Assembly (NCBI GenBank): GCA_016124975.1
Contig: WGMP01000016.1
Coordinates: 1-64,000 of the forward strand
Length of the DNA stretch: 64,000 nucleotides
DNA from: Phycisphaera sp.
GTDB taxonomy: Bacteria; Planctomycetota; Phycisphaerae; Phycisphaerales; SM1A02
Direction of reading: 5' to 3'
This document shows positions 38,520 through 46,271 of this stretch, in pieces. Below the pieces are notes generated by a model, which had not been told where the DNA came from, did not search any database, and saw only the letters and a list, made by a program, of their open reading frames with translations. The stretch's first letter is position 1, and each line of letters starts with the position of its first letter. The translations under genes and the position numbers were made by a program.

Positions 38520-38870
38520 ATGGCCGCGATGAACGCCCCGTCAGACGCCCCGAGACCGATCCACATCGAAGTCGAGCGCGAGCGCGGGCTCCTCCTGCGC
38601 TGGAGCGACGGCTCCGCGCACTTCCTCGCGGTCGGCCTGCTGCGCAGGCAGTCGCCTTCGGCCGACATGCGCGAACTCCGCGCGGAGATGGCGCGGAACC
38701 CGTTCACGGTGCTTCCTGCGGCCGCGGCGCAAGGGCCGCTCACGATCAACGCAGTCGAGCCCGTGGGGCACTATGCGCTCCGCATCCGCTTCAGCGATGG
38801 CCACGACACGGGGATCTACACCTGGAGCTATCTCCGCGGGCTCTGCGAGTCGCACGGCACGGCGCCCTGA
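38520..38870 (+). CDS. DUF971 (GBBH-like N-terminal domain) protein
   Basis: A 116-residue protein made only of the DUF971 domain, which in eukaryotes is the N-terminal part of gamma-butyrobetaine hydroxylase and in bacteria is often linked to Fe-S or Mrp/ApbC contexts. Diagnostic parts are LLLRWSDGSAHFLAVGLLRR, INAVEPVGHYALRIRFSDGH and GIYTWSYLR. No cysteine cluster typical of Fe-S binding is seen. Start 38520 is preferred over 38529 by ribosome spacing, weakly. Function unknown. Confidence 0.86.
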   Translation: MAAMNAPSDAPRPIHIEVERERGLLLRWSDGSAHFLAVGLLRRQSPSADMRELRAEMARNPFTVLPAAAAQGPLTINAVEPVGHYALRIRFSDGHDTGIYTWSYLRGLCESHGTAP

Positions 38871-38982
38871 CGCCGGCGCGGCGCGCTCCGAACGCAGCGT
38901 TTCGCGCACCGTACAATCGCCGCCCATGTCGGCGAGCCCCGTTTCCACACCCCTTGGCGCCGCGCGCGATCGAACCGCACCC

Positions 38983-39858
38983 ATGACCAGCGAGCACCCA
39001 GCGGACCGTCTCCTTGCGCGCGTCCGAGCCGTGGGCGCCGCGACCTGCGTCGGCCTCGACCCGGTGATCGATCGACTTCCGAGCGCCCTCGAGCCGTCGG
39101 ACCGCGCCGACGCCGCAGCCTGCGCGCTCGCGATCGAGCGATTCTCGCTCGGCGTCGTGGAGGCCGTCGCAGACCATGCGGCGGCCGTGAAGATCCAGGC
39201 CGCGTGCTTCGAGCGCCATGGCGCCGACGGCTTCGCGGCGATGGCGCGCGTCCTGCGCGCGGCGCACGCCTCGGGCCTCGTCGTCGTCTACGACGCGAAG
39301 CGTGGGGACATCGGGATCTCCGCCGAGCACTATGCGGCCTCCGCCCGCGCGTTCGGCGCGGACTGGACCACCGTGAACGCGTATCTCGGCGCCGATGGCC
39401 TGCGCCCCTTCCTCGCTGCGGGCGGCGCGGCGTTTGCGTTGGTTCGCACGAGCAATCCCTCGGGCGACGCGCTGCAGGGCCAGCGCCTCGCAGACGGCCG
39501 CACTGTCGCAGAGATGGTGGCCGACCTCGTCACCGAAGTCGGACGCGAGTCGCTGGGCGCGTCGGGATACTCCGCGCTCGGCGCCGTCGTCGGCGCGACC
39601 AAGCGTGCCGAGATCGCGGCGCTGCGCGCGCGCATGCCGCAGGCATGGTTCCTCGTGCCCGGCTACGGCGCGCAAGGTGGAACCGCAGACGATGTGCGCG
39701 CAGCGTTCGCGAAGGACGGCGGCGGCGCGCTGATCACGGCAAGCAGGTCGGTCATCTATCCCGCGGCGCAGGGCGGAGACGACTGGAAGTCCGCGGTGCG
39801 CGATGCAGCGAAGGCCTTCGCGCACGAGATCCGTGCGATCGCATCGCCCGCGAAGTAG
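38983..39858 (+). CDS. pyrF: Orotidine 5'-phosphate decarboxylase
   Basis: Last step of UMP synthesis. The 291-residue form is the longer type 2 PyrF. Visible are CVGLDPVIDRLP, AAAVKIQAACFERHG, the catalytic VYDAKRGDIGISAEHYA, NAYLGADGLRPFL, LVRTSNPSGDALQ and GYGAQGG, then ITASRSVIYPA. An ATG at 38926 in the same frame is possible, but family sequence begins at 38983. The solute-binding protein gene follows ten bases after the stop. Confidence 0.95.
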   Translation: MTSEHPADRLLARVRAVGAATCVGLDPVIDRLPSALEPSDRADAAACALAIERFSLGVVEAVADHAAAVKIQAACFERHGADGFAAMARVLRAAHASGLVVVYDAKRGDIGISAEHYAASARAFGADWTTVNAYLGADGLRPFLAAGGAAFALVRTSNPSGDALQGQRLADGRTVAEMVADLVTEVGRESLGASGYSALGAVVGATKRAEIAALRARMPQAWFLVPGYGAQGGTADDVRAAFAKDGGGALITASRSVIYPAAQGGDDWKSAVRDAAKAFAHEIRAIASPAK

Positions 39859-39867
39859 GAGAACGCG

Positions 39868-41454
39868 ATGCGGATCAAGCCCTTCATCCTTCCCGCGCTT
39901 CTCGTCGTCCTCGCGGCGCTTCCCGTGGTCTTCGCAGATCGCGGCGACCGCGCGCCGAAGTCGGTCAGGCGCGTGATCATCTACACGCCGCACAACGAAC
40001 AGATTCGCAGCGAGTTCGGCCGCGCCTTCCGCGCGTGGCACGAGCGCAACCACGGCGAGCCGGCGGTGGTCGTGTGGAACACCCCGGGTGGCACGAGCGA
40101 GATCCGCCGCATCCTCGACGCGAACGCAGCCGCCGCGCTGCGCGAGGGGCGGCCGATCGGCGGCAACGCGGATCTTGTGTTCGGCGGCGGCAGCTACGAG
40201 TACGGGCAGCTGAAGCGCGAGACCGTCGTCGGCTCGGGCGACGCGCGCCGCAGCGGCCGCATCCTCGCGAAGCCCGACCTCGACGCGGCGTGGCTCGCGG
40301 AGACCTACGGCGACAACACCATCGGCGACAACACGCTCTACGACCCAGACGGCTACTGGTTCGGCGTCGCGCTCTCAGGGTTCGGCATCGTCTACAACCG
40401 CGATCGCCTCGCCGACCTCGGGCTTGATGAGCCCACCGAGTGGTCCGAACTCGCCGACGCGCGGCTCGCGGGCGGCGTGACGCTCGTCAATCCCGCGCAG
40501 TCTGGCTCGGTGAAGACCGCGCTCGAGGCGATCATCCAGCGCCTCGGCTGGGAGCGCGGCTGGCAGATCATCCGCCGCATGTCGGCGAACGCGCGCAGCG
40601 TGGCGTCGAGCGCGCCGAAGGTGCCGCTCGATGTCTCGGCGGGCGACAGCGTGTCGGGGCCCTGCATCGACTTCTACGGCCGCTACCAGGCGCAGGCGAT
40701 CCGCGACGCGGGCGACCCCGATCGCCTTGGCTATGTCGATCCGCCGGGCCAGACCGTGATCGATCCTGATCCGATCGCGCTTCTTGCGAACGCGCCGAAC
40801 AAGGAGACCGCGGAGCGCTTCATCCGCTTCGCGCTCAGCGACGAGGGACAGGCGCTGTGGCAGTTCCGCGCGGCCAAGCGCGAGGACGGCGAACTCGGGC
40901 CGCGCGAGTTCGAGCTGCGGCGCATGCCCGTGCGGCGATCGTTCATCGCGCGGCATCGCGCCGAGTTCATCGACGCGGTCGACCCCTTCTCGCTCGCGAG
41001 CGCCGTCGAGAACCCCGATCCGAACGCGCGCAGCTTCATCGCGCCGCTCTTCAGCGCGATCTGCGCCGACCGCCGCAGCGAGCTCGCCGCCGCGTGGCGC
41101 GCGATCCGCGAACATCCCGCGTACCCCGCTGCGTCGTCGAGCCGCGGCATGCTCGTGACCGCCGCCGATGTCTCCGACCCGACGCTCAAGGCGATGCTCG
41201 AGGCGTTCGACTCGATGCCGACGGTGCGCGGCCCCGACGGCGCGCTGCACGACCTTGCGACGCGCGAAGGTCGCGCGGCCATCGCGAAGGGCTATCTCGC
41301 GAAGAGCCCCGAGTGGGCGGGCAAGGGGCTCTGGCTCGAGGGATCCTCGCCCTCCGATGAACTTCGCCGCCTGCTCGGCGCGGCCGTCGCGGAGCGCTAT
41401 GCGGAAGTCGTGCGCCTGTCCGAGTCGGGCGCCGACGGAGCGCGCCGTCCGTGA
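39868..41454 (+). CDS. Extracellular solute-binding protein of an ABC transporter (family 1)
   Basis: A 528-residue exported protein with a signal at 1-23 (FILPALLVVLAALPVVFA). Family features are YTPHNEQIRSEFGRAF, NTPGGTSEIRRILDAN, ADLVFGGGSYEYGQL, GFGIVYNRDRLADLGL and NPAQSGSVKTALEAIIQ, like iron(III)-type periplasmic binding proteins. No permease or ATPase gene is near it, so its transporter is elsewhere or it serves another purpose. AGGAG lies before the ATG; the stop overlaps the cinA start (GTGA). The C-terminal part (about 330-528) is longer than in typical Fbp-type proteins. Confidence 0.85.
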   Translation: MRIKPFILPALLVVLAALPVVFADRGDRAPKSVRRVIIYTPHNEQIRSEFGRAFRAWHERNHGEPAVVVWNTPGGTSEIRRILDANAAAALREGRPIGGNADLVFGGGSYEYGQLKRETVVGSGDARRSGRILAKPDLDAAWLAETYGDNTIGDNTLYDPDGYWFGVALSGFGIVYNRDRLADLGLDEPTEWSELADARLAGGVTLVNPAQSGSVKTALEAIIQRLGWERGWQIIRRMSANARSVASSAPKVPLDVSAGDSVSGPCIDFYGRYQAQAIRDAGDPDRLGYVDPPGQTVIDPDPIALLANAPNKETAERFIRFALSDEGQALWQFRAAKREDGELGPREFELRRMPVRRSFIARHRAEFIDAVDPFSLASAVENPDPNARSFIAPLFSAICADRRSELAAAWRAIREHPAYPAASSSRGMLVTAADVSDPTLKAMLEAFDSMPTVRGPDGALHDLATREGRAAIAKGYLAKSPEWAGKGLWLEGSSPSDELRRLLGAAVAERYAEVVRLSESGADGARRP

Positions 41455-42791
41455 GCGAAGCGCCGCAAGGTGCCTCTCCTGTCCGCGCCGCGCGCGTTGC
41501 CATCCTCTCGGTCGGCGACGAGCTCGTGCTTGGCCAGATCGAGGACTCGAACGCGTCGTGGATCGCGCGCGAACTCTGCGCGCTTGGTGCGGAGCCAGGC
41601 GAACGGCGCACGGTCGGAGACGACCGCGCCGCGCTGGCCGAGGCGATGCGCGCGCTCGCGTCGAGCCACGATGCGCTCGTCGTGACAGGCGGCCTCGGCC
41701 CCACGCTCGACGACCTCACGCGCGAAGCGCTGTGCGACATCGTCGACGGCGCGGGCGTCGCGCTGGTCGAGGACCCGAAGGGCGTGGCGCACCTCGAGAG
41801 CTGGTTCGCAGCCCGAGGACGACCGATGCCCGCGTCGAACCTGCGGCAGGCGATGCGGCCACCGTCGGCTCGGCTCCTCGACAACCCGAATGGAACGGCG
41901 CCGGGCCTCGCGGCGCCCGCGCGCGAAGGCCGCGCGCAGGTCTTCTGCCTGCCAGGGCCGCCAAACGAGATGAAGCCGATGTTCGCGCGCGCCGTGGCGC
42001 CGGTTCTCGCGCGCGGCGGCTCGGTGGTGGCAACCGCGGCGCTCCACACCATCGGCCTCGGCGAGAGCTCGATCGGCGAACTGCTCGACGACCTCATGTC
42101 GCGCGGCCGTGAGCCGTCGGTCGGCACCACGGCGAGCGACGGCATCGTCTCGATCCGTATCCGCGCGACTGGTGCGGGCGAAGCCGCACGCGCCGCGCTC
42201 GAGGAGACGGTCGCACTCTGCCGCGCACGCGTCGGCGCGATCATCTTCGGGCGCGACGGCGAGTCGCTTGCGTCGGTCGTCGGCGCGATGCTTGCGGAGC
42301 GCAGGCTCGTCCTCGCGACGGCGGAGAGCTGCACGGGCGGCCTCCTCGGCGCGCGCATCACCGATGTCGCGGGCTCGAGCGCGTGGTACGCGGGGGGCTT
42401 CGTCACCTATGAGAACGCGCGGAAGGTCGCGGATCTCGGCGTCCGCGAGGCGACGCTCGCCGCGCATGGCGCCGTGAGCCACGAGACCGCGATCGAGATG
42501 GCGCGTGGGGCGCTCGAGCGGACAGGCGCCGCGCTTGCGCTCGCGACGACGGGCGTCGCGGGCCCGTCGGGCGGAAACGACGCGAAGCCCGTCGGCACGG
42601 TCTACATCGCGCTTGCGCGGCGAGGCGCAGAGGTCGTCTCGCGCCGCTTCCACTTCCCAGGAGACCGCGCCACCGTGCGGAGCCGCACCGCGCACCTCGC
42701 GCTTGCCTGCGCGCGCTTCGCGCTCCTCGGCGAGGCCACGCGGCCGATCCTCTGGGCGGAAGGAGAGGCCTGCCGTGTCGAGCGCGCCTGA
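41451..42791 (+). CDS. cinA: CinA: COG1058 domain plus nicotinamide-nucleotide amidase domain
   Basis: A 446-residue two-domain protein. The N-terminal part (about 14-180) is the molybdopterin-binding-like COG1058 domain (AILSVGDELVLGQIEDSNA, VVTGGLGPTLDDLTREAL, NGTAPGL, CLPGPPNEM). The C-terminal part (about 290-446) is the NMN amidase (LATAESCTGGLLGARITDVAGSS, GGFVTYENARKV, ATTGVAGPSGG). It recycles pyridine nucleotides. It starts with GTG overlapping the upstream stop and ends 17 bases inside folK, so three genes are chained. Confidence 0.94.
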   Translation: MSEAPQGASPVRAARVAILSVGDELVLGQIEDSNASWIARELCALGAEPGERRTVGDDRAALAEAMRALASSHDALVVTGGLGPTLDDLTREALCDIVDGAGVALVEDPKGVAHLESWFAARGRPMPASNLRQAMRPPSARLLDNPNGTAPGLAAPAREGRAQVFCLPGPPNEMKPMFARAVAPVLARGGSVVATAALHTIGLGESSIGELLDDLMSRGREPSVGTTASDGIVSIRIRATGAGEAARAALEETVALCRARVGAIIFGRDGESLASVVGAMLAERRLVLATAESCTGGLLGARITDVAGSSAWYAGGFVTYENARKVADLGVREATLAAHGAVSHETAIEMARGALERTGAALALATTGVAGPSGGNDAKPVGTVYIALARRGAEVVSRRFHFPGDRATVRSRTAHLALACARFALLGEATRPILWAEGEACRVERA

Positions 42792-43320
42792 CGGACTTGT
42801 CGAAGGCGAGGTGCACGCGCTCGTCGCGCTCGGCGCCAACCTCGGCGACCGCCGCGCGAACCTTCTCTCGGCGGTCGAATGCCTGCGCACGGTCCCCGCG
42901 ACCCGCGTCGTCGCGCTCTCGGGCGCCTACGACACGGCGCCCGTCGGACCGCCCGACCAGCCACGCTATCTGAACGCGGCCGTCCTCTTGGCCACGGCGC
43001 TCGGGCCGAGGGAACTCCTCGGGAAACTCCTCGCGATCGAGCGCGACCTCGGCCGCAGCCGCAGCGAATCACGCTGGACGGCGCGTGAAATCGACCTCGA
43101 CCTCATCCTCCACGGGGAATGTGTCACGACGGACGGCGACCTTGCGCTGCCGCATCCTCGGTTCCGCGAGCGCGCATTCGTCCTCCTTCCAGCCGCGGAA
43201 ATCGCAGGTTGGATGCGCGATCCGATTTCAGGGGAACGGGTAGAATCCCTGCTTCGTGCTTGTCCAGGCCGCTCGGATGCGGTCAGGATCGGCCCGCTCG
43301 ACGAGTCGGACCGCGCCTAG
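42775..43320 (+). CDS. folK: 2-amino-4-hydroxy-6-hydroxymethyldihydropteridine pyrophosphokinase
   Basis: Transfers pyrophosphate from ATP to the pterin precursor in folate synthesis. The 181 residues have ALGANLGDRRANLLSAVE, SGAYDTAPVGPPDQPRYLNA, RDLGRSRSESRWTAREIDLD and LPHPRFRERAFVLLPAAEI, the standard HPPK pattern. The start is GTG at 42775 with AAGGAG nine bases before it; no ATG fits. It overlaps the end of cinA by 17 bases. Other folate genes are not in the window. Confidence 0.94.
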   Translation: MSSAPDGLVEGEVHALVALGANLGDRRANLLSAVECLRTVPATRVVALSGAYDTAPVGPPDQPRYLNAAVLLATALGPRELLGKLLAIERDLGRSRSESRWTAREIDLDLILHGECVTTDGDLALPHPRFRERAFVLLPAAEIAGWMRDPISGERVESLLRACPGRSDAVRIGPLDESDRA

Positions 43321-43406
43321 GGCGCGCGCTCGCGGGAGGGCCTCGGCCGCCTCGGCCGACCGCACGGCGGGGCGCGCCTCCCGCGCGTTTCCTTCAGGAG
43401 TCGAAC

Positions 43407-44711
43407 ATGACCACCCTCAGCTTGCGTGCCCGCGCCTCCATCGCCGCCGGCCTGTTCGCCGCGATCTTCGCGGCGCCTTCACTCGCCCAGGACGGCGCTC
43501 CGCCCGCAGGCGGCGAGATGCCCGCCTTCGAGATGCCCGCGGTGCCCGACATCGCGAAGGACTTCACCGACGCGATGAAGTCGCCCGAGGCGATCAAGGC
43601 CGCCGAGGAAGCGCTGAAGGCGACCGTCGAGGCCTACCGCGGCGCGAAGGCCTACTCCGACACCCTCACGATCGTCGTCGACATGATGGGCCGCCGTAAC
43701 GAGCAGTCGATGTCGGTGAGCCGCGATGCCGCGGGCACGCGCCTTGGCATGGGCCCGATGTCGATCCTCTCGGTGAACAACAAGGTCTATCTCCTCAGTG
43801 ACGAGGCCCCGACCAAGTTCGTGGCCTACCCGCTCGAGGGTTCGATCGTCGAGACGCTCGGCAAGGCGCTCGGCGGCTTCGACCTCCCGTTCCCGAAGTG
43901 GACCTTCGATCCGTCGGAGCCGAAGGACCTCGGCATCGAGCTCGCGGGAGGATTCATCCCCGGCGCGAAGATCGCGGGCTTCGATCCCGCCAACGGCGGC
44001 CGCGTCCTCGTCTCGGGCGAGGGCAGCTCGGTCGGCGTCTACTCGATCGACCCGACCTCGAAGCTCCTCTCGGGCGCGAAGCTCAATGTCGCTCCTCCCG
44101 GCGCTCCTCCAGGATTCATGTTCGCGCTCGAGCTTCAGATGAAGCCCGTCGTCTCCGACGCGCTCGCGACCCCCGTCGTGTTCGACGAGGCCGGCAAGAA
44201 GCAGGTCTCCTCGCCCGATGAGCTCGGCCCGCAGGCGATCGAGGTCGGCGCTGCCGCTCCTGCATTCTCGCTCGCCGACCTCGACGGCAAGACCGTCAGC
44301 CTCGAGAGCCTCAAGGGCAAGGTCGTCGTGATCGACTTCTGGGCGGAGTGGTGCGGCCCCTGCAAGCGCGGCCTTCCGCACATCTCCGACTTCGCCAAGT
44401 GGGCGACCGAGTCGGGCAAGCCGATCGTCGTCTACGGCATCAATACGCTCGAGCAGAAGCAGGGCGAGGAGCGCACCAAGTCGGTCGGCGAGTACTGGAC
44501 GAAGCAGGGCTTCGCCATGCCCACCCTCATCGACATGGACAACTCCGTCATCCAGGCCTACGGCTTCAGCGGCATCCCCGCGACCGTCGTGATCGGGCCC
44601 GATGGCACCGTCGCGGCGATCCACCAGGGCATCGACCCGAACAATCCCGCGGTGATCGTCGAGCAGCTCAAGGCGGAGACCGAGAAGGCTCTCGCTGCCA
44701 AGGGCGGCTGA
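43407..44711 (+). CDS. TlpA-family thioredoxin with an N-terminal LolA/DUF2092-like domain
   Basis: A 434-residue exported protein. Signal at 1-28, ending SLAQ. Residues about 60-260 resemble the LolA-like DUF2092 region (KATVEAYRGAKAYSDTLTIV, MSVSRDAAGTRLGMGPMSIL). A TlpA/ResA-like thioredoxin (about 285-434) follows, with FWAEWCGPCKRGLPH as the redox site and IPATVVIGPDGTV. CAGGAG lies eight bases before the ATG. It is followed by a strong terminator and then by a paralogue of the same layout. It probably reduces or isomerises disulfides outside the cytoplasm; the N-terminal domain may bind a lipid-like ligand (inference). Confidence 0.88.
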   Translation: MTTLSLRARASIAAGLFAAIFAAPSLAQDGAPPAGGEMPAFEMPAVPDIAKDFTDAMKSPEAIKAAEEALKATVEAYRGAKAYSDTLTIVVDMMGRRNEQSMSVSRDAAGTRLGMGPMSILSVNNKVYLLSDEAPTKFVAYPLEGSIVETLGKALGGFDLPFPKWTFDPSEPKDLGIELAGGFIPGAKIAGFDPANGGRVLVSGEGSSVGVYSIDPTSKLLSGAKLNVAPPGAPPGFMFALELQMKPVVSDALATPVVFDEAGKKQVSSPDELGPQAIEVGAAAPAFSLADLDGKTVSLESLKGKVVVIDFWAEWCGPCKRGLPHISDFAKWATESGKPIVVYGINTLEQKQGEERTKSVGEYWTKQGFAMPTLIDMDNSVIQAYGFSGIPATVVIGPDGTVAAIHQGIDPNNPAVIVEQLKAETEKALAAKGG

Positions 44712-44763
44712 TCGCGCGCGAGCCGCTGCGCGACCAGCGCAGCCTTCCGCGAAGGACACTTCC

Positions 44764-44805
44764 GAGGCCGCGTGCGAGAACCGCACGCGGCCTCGCTTCG
44801 TTTTC
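44764..44805 (+). terminator. Intrinsic terminator after the first TlpA gene
   Basis: A perfect 13-base stem (GAGGCCGCGTGCG with CGCACGCGGCCTC, five-base loop) followed by GCTTCGTTTTC, about 50 bases past the stop at 44711. Confidence 0.9.
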
Positions 44806-44890
44806 AGCCGTGGCGAGCGGCGTGGCGCAGCGCCATGCGGGTACAGTGGACGCACACTGCGCTCGTTGACCTGAAAGGAGCCATGCCGCC

Positions 44891-46240
44891 ATGCCGTCCC
44901 TTGCGAACCGCCTTCTCCGCGTGATTGCGACCGTCTCGCTCATGCTCGTCGCGCCCGCAGCCGCGCATGCCCAGGATGGCGCCGCGCCCGCGCCGAAGGC
45001 CGATCCTGCTGCGGCGGAGGCCGTCCTTCGCAAGATCATCGATGCCTACCGCGCTGAACAGGGCGTCGAGGTGAGCGTGTCCGCCACGGTCGGTGCCGTG
45101 CGTGCGGATGCAGGCGGCGAGGCGCAGCGCTCGCAGCCCATGCAGGCGCGCTTCCTCTTCGCCTCGGGCCGTCGCGCGATCGTCTGGATGCGCGACTTCG
45201 AGCTGCGCTTCGCCGACGAGAAGGTCCGCGCCACGCACGCGTCGAGCGCGCTGACCTACCTCGAGGTCTCCGACCACGGTTCGCCCTACTACTCGCTCTT
45301 CAACGCGTTCCAGAACCTGCCGTTCCCCGAGCTGGCGCTCGCGCTCGGCGAGGAGGATCCGTTCGAGGTCTGCATGCAGCTGATGCCGCAGATCCCGAAT
45401 GTCGTTCCCGCGCGCGTCGAGAAGGAGGAGGTCGACGGGCAGGTCTCCGATGTGCTCGTCCTCCTCTCCGACGACGGCGCTGAGGAACTCAGGCTCTCGT
45501 ACGACCCCGAGACCCATCTCGTCGAGTCCGCCGTCGGCATCATGCACTCGGGCCCGGAGGTCGAGGACGGCGTGAAGCTCGAGTGGCGCGTCGACTCGAA
45601 GGCACGGCGCCCGAAGGATGCACCGACCGACGCGACCTTCGCGCTCGATGTCTCGTCGCGCCAGAAGGTCGACGGACTCGCCGCGCTCGTCGACACGACG
45701 CCTGGTGCGGGCGAAGACCAGGATGTGCCGGCCCTGAAGGCCGGAGAGCCTGCGCCTGAGCTCGCGCTCCCGAAGGTCGGCGAGGGCGACTGGAACCTCG
45801 TCGATGCGCGCCCGAAGCCCGTGGTGGTCGACTTCTGGGCGACCTGGTGCGGCCCATGCATCGCGGCCTTGCCCGAGCTGGCGAAGCTTGCGAAGGAGTT
45901 CGAGGGACGGGCCGTGGTGCTCCTCGTCAATACGGCCGAGCGCGGGGAGCGCGCCGAGCGTGAAACCCGCATCGCGGGCGCGCTGAAGGCGTTCACGGAG
46001 GCAGGGAGTCCGTTCGTGAGCACCCTCGACATGGACGGCATGGCCGCGCGGCGCTGGCTTGTGCGCGCGTTCCCGACCACCTTCCTCGTCGCGCCCGACG
46101 GCCGCATCGCGGGAATGTGGGAAGGGGCGTCGCCGCGGAGCCATCGCGAGCTGCGCGAGAAGCTCGAGGAGCTTTGCCGCGCGGACGCGGGGGGCGCGAA
46201 GGACGCGCCTGCGCAAGACGCAGCGCCCGCGGCGCCGTGA
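44891..46240 (+). CDS. Second TlpA-family thioredoxin with an N-terminal LolA/DUF2092-like domain
   Basis: A 449-residue exported paralogue of the preceding TlpA-type gene. Signal at 1-28 (ending AHAQDG). A beta-rich domain at about 45-270 has LRKIIDAYRAEQGVEVSVSA and MQARFLFASGRRAIVWMRDF. The thioredoxin part (about 290-430) has FWATWCGPCIAALPELAKLA and FPTTFLVAPDGRIAG. The C-terminus is an alanine/aspartate-rich tail. It has its own transcription unit after the terminator at 44764. The close duplicate suggests two substrates. Confidence 0.88.
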   Translation: MPSLANRLLRVIATVSLMLVAPAAAHAQDGAAPAPKADPAAAEAVLRKIIDAYRAEQGVEVSVSATVGAVRADAGGEAQRSQPMQARFLFASGRRAIVWMRDFELRFADEKVRATHASSALTYLEVSDHGSPYYSLFNAFQNLPFPELALALGEEDPFEVCMQLMPQIPNVVPARVEKEEVDGQVSDVLVLLSDDGAEELRLSYDPETHLVESAVGIMHSGPEVEDGVKLEWRVDSKARRPKDAPTDATFALDVSSRQKVDGLAALVDTTPGAGEDQDVPALKAGEPAPELALPKVGEGDWNLVDARPKPVVVDFWATWCGPCIAALPELAKLAKEFEGRAVVLLVNTAERGERAERETRIAGALKAFTEAGSPFVSTLDMDGMAARRWLVRAFPTTFLVAPDGRIAGMWEGASPRSHRELREKLEELCRADAGGAKDAPAQDAAPAAP

Positions 46241-46271
46241 GCGATTCGCGCCGCGCGATTATCCTTCGCGC

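Noticed and set aside
46059-46271. Upstream extension of the FAD/Fe-S fusion gene
   Set aside because: It overlaps the end of the second TlpA gene in another frame and lacks family similarity; the ATG at 46272 follows that gene's stop closely.
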